NCBI GenBank assembly: GCA_013415795.1
Contig: JAAEEL010000079.1
Span: 1 to 9,140, forward strand
Reading direction: 5' to 3'
DNA length: 9,140 nt
Source: Methanocellales archaeon
GTDB lineage: Archaea > Halobacteriota > UBA148
A program made the position numbers and the translations under genes. Shown one piece after another: positions 6,475-9,140 of the stretch. The notes beneath the pieces were generated by a model. The model saw nothing but the letters and a program-made list of their open reading frames with translations, was not told the DNA's origin and did not search any database. Position 1 is the first letter of the stretch, and each line of letters begins with the position of its first letter.

Positions 6475-6490
6475 CGGAAATTTTTTGCCG
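6475..6490. promoter_or_regulatory. Candidate NrpR operator between nrpR and the glutamate-synthase-like gene
   Basis: CGGAAATTTTTTGCCG is a CGG-N10-CCG inverted repeat. It can be read as C-GGAA-N6-TGCC-G, one base away from the GGAA-N6-TTCC form known for methanogen NrpR operators. It starts 3 bp upstream of the nrpR ATG, over the expected nrpR transcription start, and lies just upstream of the TATA region for the + strand gene, so one bound repressor could control both. The inverted repeat is seen; the binding is inferred. Confidence 0.45.
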
Positions 6491-6528
6491 CTAAATTTAT
6501 ATATTGTCAACTAAAAAAGCAAATTTAG
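6491..6528. promoter_or_regulatory. Shared divergent TATA region with 8-bp inverted repeat
   Basis: AATTTATATATTG (about 6494-6506) is a strong archaeal TATA sequence that reads well on both strands: its centre is about 28 nt from the nrpR ATG on the - strand and would place a + strand start near 6526. CTAAATTT (6491-6498) and AAATTTAG (6521-6528) form a perfect 8-bp inverted repeat with a 22-nt spacer around it. A second weaker TATA-like stretch, GAAATATATTACC, lies at about 6531-6543. Confidence 0.45.
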
Positions 6529-6559
6529 AGGAAATATATTACCGATAATCTAAGTGCTT

Positions 6560-6564
6560 GGTGA
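6560..6564 (+). promoter_or_regulatory. Shine-Dalgarno site that decides the start of the glutamate-synthase-like gene
   Basis: GGTGA lies 5 nt before the ATG at 6570 and matches the 16S rRNA tail. This favours the ATG at 6570 over the in-frame TTG at 6558 and GTG at 6561, which overlap the site itself. Confidence 0.55.
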
Positions 6565-6569
6565 AAAAT

Positions 6570-8159
6570 ATGGCTGACATATATGCAAATGCAAGGTCTA
6601 CAACGGGAACAAAAACAAGAGTAAGAGACGTAAATCCTACTTCTGGAATGTGCCCAATCTGCATAAGGGATTGTCAAACTCTCTGTGAAATTGGGCTTTC
6701 TGCGTTCAGAGGAAGAGAAGTTCTATATCCTTCTCCAGAGGTATTTAGTGAAAGTACCTCTTCATCAAATAAAGATTATGCGCTTGATTGGAGCCATTTT
6801 CAGATTTTGGTGGACGTTCTGGGTGCAAAGGGGATAGAAGCAGATCCAGATAAAGCGGTATTTGAAGCCGTAGACGTAACTACGAAAGTCGGAGATGTCC
6901 CGCTCAAAATACCAGTATTAACCGCTGGTTTGGGATCGACAGCCGTAGCCAAGATTAATTGGGACTCCCTTGCAATAGGTGCAGCACTATCTGGAACAAT
7001 ACAAGTTATCGGAGAGAACGTATGTGGGATGGACCCCGGATCAAGGATCGTCGGAGGTAAAGTTGTACATTCGGATGACCTGAAGTATAGGGTTGAAAAG
7101 TACAGAGAATTCTGGGACGGAAAACACGGTGATATAGTAGTTCAGACAAACGTGGAAGACCAAAGGCTGGGTGTGGATACCTATGCCTTGTCAAAGCTGG
7201 ATGTCAACATAATAGAGCGAAAGTGGGGCCAGGGAGCCAAAGCCATAGGCGGAGAAGTTAGGATATATGATATTGAGAAGGCCAAGATGCTTAAGCAGAG
7301 AGGATATATCGTCATCCCAGACCCGGAAGAAGTATCGGTGCAAGAGGCTTTTAGGCAAGGAGTATTCAGATCCTTTGAACGTCACTCTCGTGTAGGAATG
7401 CCAGATCAAAGAAGCTTTGTAGAAGATATAGAATGGCTAAGGGGGCAAGGAGCCAAAAAAATATTTTTGAAGACTGGCGCATATCGTCCTGCTGTAGTCG
7501 CATTTACCATGAAGGTCGCCTCAGAGGCTAAAATCGATGTGGTGACTTTCGATGGCGCTGGAGGTGGGACAGCGATGAGCCCAGTGCCAATGATGAATGA
7601 GTGTAGCACCCCTACCGTATATCTGGAGGCACAGGTTTTGAAATGCGTAGAAATGTTGAGGAATAAGAGAAGATACATCCCAGATATAGTAATGGCTGGT
7701 GGTTTTGTCAACGAGACACAAATAATAAAATCAATTGCAATGAGCAATCTCGGAGAAGGCCCATATGTAAAAGCAATCGCTATGGCCAGATCACCCATCA
7801 CTGCTGCTTTGAAAGCCTCTTATTTCACGGAGCTTGCTGTTAAGGGAGAATTACCCAAGTCATTCGTAAATAAATATGGTGACGTTCCGGAACAGTTCTT
7901 CGTAGCTACGCCCGAGCTAAAAAATGAATTCGGAGATGGCTTCAGAGAGATCCCAACAGGTGCAATAGGCGTTTATACATACTATTACGATAGACTTGGT
8001 GTTGGCCTGAAACAGTTGCTAGCTGCTACGAGAAAATGGAGACTGGACTTGCTAGACAGAGGAGATATAGCCTCATTGTCAGATAGAGCAAGCAAAGTTA
8101 CTCGCATTCCAACCATAGAGGAAGTTGAAAATGACATAATGGAGAACATTATTGGCTGA
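6570..8159 (+). CDS. FMN-binding glutamate synthase-like protein (GltB FMN-domain family, atypical)
   Basis: This 529-residue protein carries the FMN/synthase domain of glutamate synthase. Family landmarks are IPVLTAGLGSTAVAK (about 114-128), the QGAKAIGGEV segment (221-230, a variant of the QGAKPGEGG loop), FDGAGGGTAMSPVP (327-340, the variant of SGHDGGTGASP) and IVMAGGFVNETQI (373-385). It has no glutaminase domain and no GXGXG domain. The C-x5-C-x4-C that holds the 3Fe-4S cluster in GltB is missing: the matching region reads YVKAIAMARSPITAALKASYF, without cysteine. Instead, a four-cysteine motif C-x2-C-x3-C-x3-C stands at residues 28-39 (CPICIRDCQTLC), possibly an Fe-S or zinc site. The usual role would be making glutamate from 2-oxoglutarate and ammonia or glutamine with ferredoxin or NAD(P)H, but the missing parts make this uncertain. 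Its place next to nrpR and glnA supports nitrogen metabolism. Confidence 0.82.
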   Translation: MADIYANARSTTGTKTRVRDVNPTSGMCPICIRDCQTLCEIGLSAFRGREVLYPSPEVFSESTSSSNKDYALDWSHFQILVDVLGAKGIEADPDKAVFEAVDVTTKVGDVPLKIPVLTAGLGSTAVAKINWDSLAIGAALSGTIQVIGENVCGMDPGSRIVGGKVVHSDDLKYRVEKYREFWDGKHGDIVVQTNVEDQRLGVDTYALSKLDVNIIERKWGQGAKAIGGEVRIYDIEKAKMLKQRGYIVIPDPEEVSVQEAFRQGVFRSFERHSRVGMPDQRSFVEDIEWLRGQGAKKIFLKTGAYRPAVVAFTMKVASEAKIDVVTFDGAGGGTAMSPVPMMNECSTPTVYLEAQVLKCVEMLRNKRRYIPDIVMAGGFVNETQIIKSIAMSNLGEGPYVKAIAMARSPITAALKASYFTELAVKGELPKSFVNKYGDVPEQFFVATPELKNEFGDGFREIPTGAIGVYTYYYDRLGVGLKQLLAATRKWRLDLLDRGDIASLSDRASKVTRIPTIEEVENDIMENIIG

Positions 8160-8197
8160 TAGTAGTCATTATTAACTAGTGAGAATGTTCGATCTAG

Positions 8198-8212
8198 AAA
8201 AATTTATAAAAG
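8198..8212 (+). promoter_or_regulatory. Candidate TATA box in the glnA upstream region
   Basis: AAAAATTTATAAAAG is a strong archaeal TATA sequence centred near 8205, predicting a transcript start near 8230, more than 350 nt before glnA. No annotated gene begins there apart from a 14-codon frame, so it may drive a small RNA or a long glnA leader. Confidence 0.4.
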
Positions 8213-8361
8213 AACAAAATCTGTCTATCAAGGGATAGTATGGGAAGTAAAAGAGGTCATATCAGTATCAGGTGTAGTGGATAATTGCTGTTTGGTCAGC
8301 ATTAACCTATGGCGCATCAAGGGGTAGATTTTTAACTGTTGTTTTATAATGAGATCGATTT

Positions 8362-8430
8362 GCAACCTCAGACCCAGACTGAAAAAGATAATCTCCTCTT
8401 ACAAAAATCCTAGGAGAATTATATAGTTGC
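8362..8430 (+). other. Foldable segment: possible three-way RNA junction upstream of glnA
   Basis: GCAAC (8362-8366) can pair with GTTGC (8426-8430). Inside, TCAG (8368-8371) pairs with CTGA (8379-8382) around a 7-nt loop, and TAATCTCCT (8389-8397) pairs with AGGAGAATTA (8412-8421), six bp plus three across a one-base bulge. Closing stem and two inner hairpins make a three-way junction. The stems are short, and the sequence does not carry the conserved positions I know for the bacterial glnA glutamine-riboswitch motif. Whether it is transcribed is unknown. Confidence 0.25.
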
Positions 8431-8529
8431 TTCGTTATCAAAGTCAAAGAAATCCTGTCATGGAGACTCATTAAAATGCTAACAATCAAAGCGTTCCTAT
8501 GGTAAGGTTTATGAATACTAAAATCCTAA

Positions 8530-8540
8530 GATATTATATC
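8530..8540 (+). promoter_or_regulatory. Candidate TATA box / palindrome of the glnA promoter
   Basis: GATATTATATC is a palindrome around a central T and an archaeal TATA-like sequence. Its centre predicts a start near 8560, giving glnA a leader of about 24 nt that just includes the ribosome-binding site. Confidence 0.45.
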
Positions 8541-8564
8541 TTTAAAGAAATATAGATCTTTTTT

Positions 8565-8575
8565 GGAGGATGGTG
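8565..8575 (+). promoter_or_regulatory. Strong Shine-Dalgarno region of glnA
   Basis: GGAGGATGGTG contains two anti-16S matches: GGAGG, 14 nt before the ATG at 8584, and GGTG, 8 nt before it. It is the strongest ribosome-binding region in the window, as expected for an abundant enzyme, and supports the ATG at 8584. Confidence 0.6.
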
Positions 8576-8583
8576 GGTATAAA

Positions 8584-9140
8584 ATGAAAATAAAAGATAA
8601 AGATCATGTGCTTAACCAGATAAAAGAGAATGATGTAAGATTCATTAGGTTGTGGTTCACAGATATCTTGGGACAGCTGAAGAGTTTTGCCATTCCTAGT
8701 AAAGGAGTGGAACCTGCCGTTTCTGAGGGGATGGGTTTCGACGGGTCATCCATAAAGGGTTTTGCTAGGATCGATGAGAGCGACATGATCGCAAAGCCAG
8801 ACCTCAGTACATTCCAGATAGTTCCCTGGGGGCCCAAGGAAAAGCAAGTGGCCAGAATGTTTTGTGATATCTACGAACCGGATGGCACACCCTATGTTGG
8901 GGACCCACGTTATATACTAAAGAGAAACTTGGGGCGATTGGGTAAGAAAGGATATACCTTCTACCTTGGTCCAGAACTCGAGTATTTCTACTTCAGGGAC
9001 GAAAAACATCCTGAAATCTTAGATGAAGGTGGATATTTTGATCTTACAACTCTGGATTCAGCAAGCGATCTACGCAGCGATACTGTCTTTACTTTGGAAT
9101 CCATGGGGATAGAGGTGGAATATTATCATCATGAGGTTGC
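8584..9140 (+). CDS. glnA: Glutamine synthetase type I (N-terminal 185 residues, 3' end outside window)
   Basis: Glutamine synthetase makes glutamine from glutamate, ammonia and ATP; it is a soluble dodecamer and the main entry of ammonia when nitrogen is scarce. The visible part covers the beta-grasp domain (about 15-100), with VRFIRLWFTDILGQLKSFAIP (18-38), the active-site loop GMGFDGSSIKGFARIDESDM (49-68), whose Asp53 matches the ammonia-binding aspartate Asp50 of bacterial enzymes, and FCDIYEPDGTPYVGDPRYILKR. The catalytic barrel then begins with YFLGPELEYF-like GPELEYFYF (129-137), holding the first metal-binding glutamates. The sequence is intact to the edge; the family is usually about 440-450 residues, so more than half is missing. 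The upstream promoter, and the nrpR gene two genes away, suggest control by nitrogen state, although I find no convincing NrpR operator beside its TATA box. Confidence 0.95.
   Translation, partial: MKIKDKDHVLNQIKENDVRFIRLWFTDILGQLKSFAIPSKGVEPAVSEGMGFDGSSIKGFARIDESDMIAKPDLSTFQIVPWGPKEKQVARMFCDIYEPDGTPYVGDPRYILKRNLGRLGKKGYTFYLGPELEYFYFRDEKHPEILDEGGYFDLTTLDSASDLRSDTVFTLESMGIEVEYYHHEV

Larger units (their letters stand above)
8160..8583. other. 424-bp intergenic region upstream of glnA
   Basis: No convincing protein gene is seen. From left to right the stretch holds a strong TATA-like sequence (8198-8212), a small hairpin CTATC-AAGG-GATAG (8225-8238), a 14-codon ATG frame (8240-8284, MGSKRGHISIRCSG), a GGT-N8-ACC half-palindrome (8294-8307), another TATA-like TTTTATAATG (8342-8351), a foldable segment (8362-8430) and the glnA promoter. 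A 60-codon frame on the - strand (8307-8489) has no recognisable features. The length is large compared with other gaps in the window, which suggests a leader, a small RNA gene or a decayed gene. Confidence 0.6.

Noticed and set aside
7006..7801. Several - strand frames inside the glutamate-synthase-like gene
   Set aside because: They are shadows of the real gene: no family resemblance, no start signals, and the + strand gene is intact with clear motifs.
8294..8307. GGTCAGCATTAACC as a second NrpR operator
   Set aside because: It has the length of a GGTA-N6-TACC type site but one mismatched pair, only three pairs per arm, and no TATA box at a fitting distance, so it is not better than chance.
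8362..8430. Cyanobacterial-type glutamine riboswitch (glnA RNA motif)
   Set aside because: The three-way junction shape is similar but the conserved bases of that motif are absent and it is not known from archaea.
8307..8489. 60-codon frame on the - strand upstream of glnA
   Set aside because: No recognisable domain, no ribosome-binding site, and it lies across the foldable region and candidate promoters; best explained as chance, although a remnant of a lost gene is possible.

Overview
The window looks like chromosomal DNA of a methanogenic or methane-oxidising archaeon, most plausibly Methanosarcinales/ANME-like. The reasons are three consecutive methanofuran-biosynthesis genes (mfnD, mfnF, mfnB), an NrpR-family nitrogen repressor (known from methanogens and relatives), archaeal TATA-box promoters with several start codons placed as if leaderless, and Shine-Dalgarno sites of the GGTGA/GGAGG type. 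The lineage is inferred from gene content, not from a search. The DNA is AT-rich throughout, with no insertion sequence, tRNA, rRNA or CRISPR array that I can see.

Layout. Bases 1-710 (+): 3' end of a membrane acyltransferase. 711-807: a convergent terminator region. 808-2522 (-): a leftward group made of a HisA-like TIM barrel of the COG1411 type, a tiny gene that appears broken by a one-base deletion in an A-run, a DUF167 (YggU-like) protein and a DUF454 (YbaN-like) membrane protein. 2523-2558: a 36-bp divergent promoter. 2559-5460 (+): mfnD-mfnF-mfnB, each overlapping the next by 4-7 nt. 5453-6472 (-): a single-domain NrpR regulator that overlaps the end of mfnB tail to tail. 6473-6569: a divergent promoter with a candidate NrpR operator. 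6570-8159 (+): an unusual FMN-binding glutamate-synthase-like protein. 8160-8583: a 424-bp gap with promoter-like and foldable sequence. 8584 to the end (+): glutamine synthetase glnA, cut by the window edge.

How the genes work together. The first block is C1-carrier metabolism: MfnB makes the furan precursor, MfnD makes gamma-glutamyltyramine and MfnF joins the furan and tyramine halves of methanofuran; the divergent HisA-like gene belongs to a family that co-occurs with H4MPT/methanofuran C1 genes but has no settled role. The second block is nitrogen assimilation: NrpR represses nitrogen genes until 2-oxoglutarate accumulates, and its gene sits head to head with the glutamate-synthase-like gene and next to glnA. 

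The points most worth a second look are the frameshifted 43-codon gene upstream of DUF167, the glutamate-synthase-like protein that lacks the usual 3Fe-4S cysteines and carries an N-terminal four-cysteine motif, the CGG-N10-CCG element between nrpR and that gene, and the foldable leader upstream of glnA.
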